This document shows positions 4,628-5,308 of a DNA stretch of 5,308 bases, piece by piece (the first letter of the stretch is position 1; every line of letters starts with the position of its first letter). Under the pieces are notes generated by a model. It was not told the DNA's origin, did no database searches, and was given only the letters and a program-made list of their open reading frames with translations. This stretch comes from Candidatus Hydrogenedentota bacterium (GTDB lineage: Bacteria > Hydrogenedentota > Hydrogenedentia > Hydrogenedentales > SCBR16-9), in the NCBI GenBank assembly GCA_007116095.1, contig SKJD01000025.1:1-5308 (forward strand), read 5' to 3'. A program made the translations under genes and the position numbers.

Positions 4628-4698
4628 AGGCGCAGGGTCTGTGCGGCGTCACAGGCGTCTGAAGTTATCATATCCGACGGGAAAAGGAGAGCGATACG

Positions 4699-5308
4699 AT
4701 GAGTCCCTTGACACGTAGACAGTTTATGCAGGGCACGGCGACGTTGGCTGCCGGCGCGACGCTCCTGGGCACGAGTAAAACGGGCTGGGCCGATGCGAAT
4801 GAGCGGGTGCGGGTGGCGGTGGTGGGTATCCGCGGCCAGGGCAACGGGCATATCCGCAGTTATATGGGCATGCCGAATGTCGAAGTGGCCGCGCTGTGCG
4901 ACATTGACGAGAACCTCTTTGAGGATCGGCTGAAACAATTTGACGAGCGCGATCTGGCGCGGCCTTATGTCGAGAAGGATGTCCGCCGTATACTGGAGGA
5001 CGACGACATCGACGCGATTTCGATTGCCTCCCCGAACCATTGGCATGCGCTGTCCGCCATCTGGGCTTGCGAAGCGGGCAAGGACGTCTATGTCGAAAAG
5101 CCCTGCTCGCACAATGTGCATGAGGGCCGGGTGCTGGTCGAGGCGGCCGAGCGTAATGATCGCATCGTGCAGCACGGCACGCAGATACGCAGCAACCCGG
5201 GCATCATTGAGGCCATGGAGCAACTGCGTGATGGCGTGATCGGCGAGGTCTACATGGCGCGGGGGCTCTGCTACCGCTGGCGTGGGGACATCGGCACGAT
5301 GGAGGACG
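4699..5308 (+). CDS. Gfo/Idh/MocA-family oxidoreductase with Tat signal, partial
   Basis: NAD(P)-dependent oxidoreductase of the Gfo/Idh/MocA family, acting on sugars, cyclitols or related polyols; the substrate cannot be read from this fragment. The first 203 residues are present and the gene runs off the right edge. The N-terminus has a twin-arginine motif TRRQFMQG (5-12), a hydrophobic stretch (13-24) and a likely cleavage after about WADA (30-33), so the enzyme is probably exported folded with its cofactor. The Rossmann fold follows: beta strand VRVAVVGIRGQGNG (37-50) with the dinucleotide-binding glycines, acidic CDID (67-70) at the end of strand two, SPNHWHA (111-117) and the family's EKP motif (133-135). 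The C-terminal substrate domain has just begun. The ATG has AAGGAGA 8 nt ahead. It is divergent from the oxidase cluster and seems functionally unrelated. Tat-exported members are abundant in Planctomycetes and related phyla. Confidence 0.93.
   Translation, partial: MSPLTRRQFMQGTATLAAGATLLGTSKTGWADANERVRVAVVGIRGQGNGHIRSYMGMPNVEVAALCDIDENLFEDRLKQFDERDLARPYVEKDVRRILEDDDIDAISIASPNHWHALSAIWACEAGKDVYVEKPCSHNVHEGRVLVEAAERNDRIVQHGTQIRSNPGIIEAMEQLRDGVIGEVYMARGLCYRWRGDIGTMED

Larger units (their letters stand above)
3870..4698. other. Repeat-rich spacer between divergent genes, no protein gene
   Basis: About 830 bp separate the two divergent transcription units. Open frames here translate short repeats (peptides such as WIPACAGMT, VIPAKAG and RVFRAFRG, well known as spurious products of intergenic repeats), lack ribosome sites and are not called. 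The stretch holds REP-like hairpins, an inverted repeat pair, a 9-bp tandem repeat and a 19-bp direct repeat, each listed separately. From about 4500 to 4590 I see nothing recognisable, and after that comes the promoter region of the right-hand gene. Confidence 0.7.

Noticed and set aside
4621..5223. A 200-codon minus-strand open frame opposite the oxidoreductase gene
   Set aside because: The plus strand encodes a clear Rossmann fold with Tat signal and EKP motif across the same bases. The antisense product matches nothing.

Overview
The window is GC-rich bacterial DNA in two blocks transcribed away from each other. The left three quarters (1-3869, minus strand) is a heme-copper oxidase assembly cluster. 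The right end (4699-5308, plus strand) is the start of an exported Gfo/Idh/MocA-type oxidoreductase gene. About 830 bases of repeat-rich intergenic DNA separate them. A twin-arginine-exported Gfo/Idh/MocA enzyme, a coxB linked to small membrane-protein genes, and many short hairpin repeats resemble Planctomycetes/Verrucomicrobia/Hydrogenedentes-like genomes. That placement is an impression from gene content and was not tested.

In transcription order, the minus-strand cluster has six genes. First is a 67-aa protein with two membrane segments. Second is a 100-aa protein with a signal sequence, a CxxC motif and one membrane segment, joined to the first by an ATGA overlap. Third is coxB (cytochrome c oxidase subunit II, CuA site present). 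Fourth is an unrecognised soluble 187-aa protein. Fifth is ctaA (heme A synthase). Sixth is ctaB (heme O synthase), which runs off the left edge. CtaB makes heme O from protoheme, CtaA oxidises it to heme A, and heme A goes into the catalytic subunit, while CoxB carries the CuA centre that accepts electrons from cytochrome c. The catalytic subunit (coxA/ctaD) and subunit III are not in the window. If they belong to this cluster they lie beyond the left edge, downstream of ctaB. Three of the starts used here are shorter than the longest open frame, because a good Shine-Dalgarno or stop-start coupling supports the inner ATG.

The 282-bp gap upstream of ctaA holds two sigma70-like promoter candidates on the minus strand, so ctaA-ctaB may be a separate or additional transcription unit. 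A weaker extended -10 candidate lies before the first small gene, and a TTGGCA-N18-TACACT candidate lies before the oxidoreductase gene.

The spacer (3870-4698) contains at least five hairpins beside GGAG or GTAG tetranucleotides, the layout of REP elements mobilised by REP-associated tyrosine transposases. It also holds an inverted pair of 29-bp repeats, a 9-bp tandem repeat, three back-to-back hairpins, and a 19-bp direct repeat at fixed distance from two of the REP-like hairpins. No transposase gene and no convincing protein gene is seen there. No previously undescribed system can be demonstrated. The least explained parts are the 187-aa protein, the two small membrane proteins and the repeat cluster.
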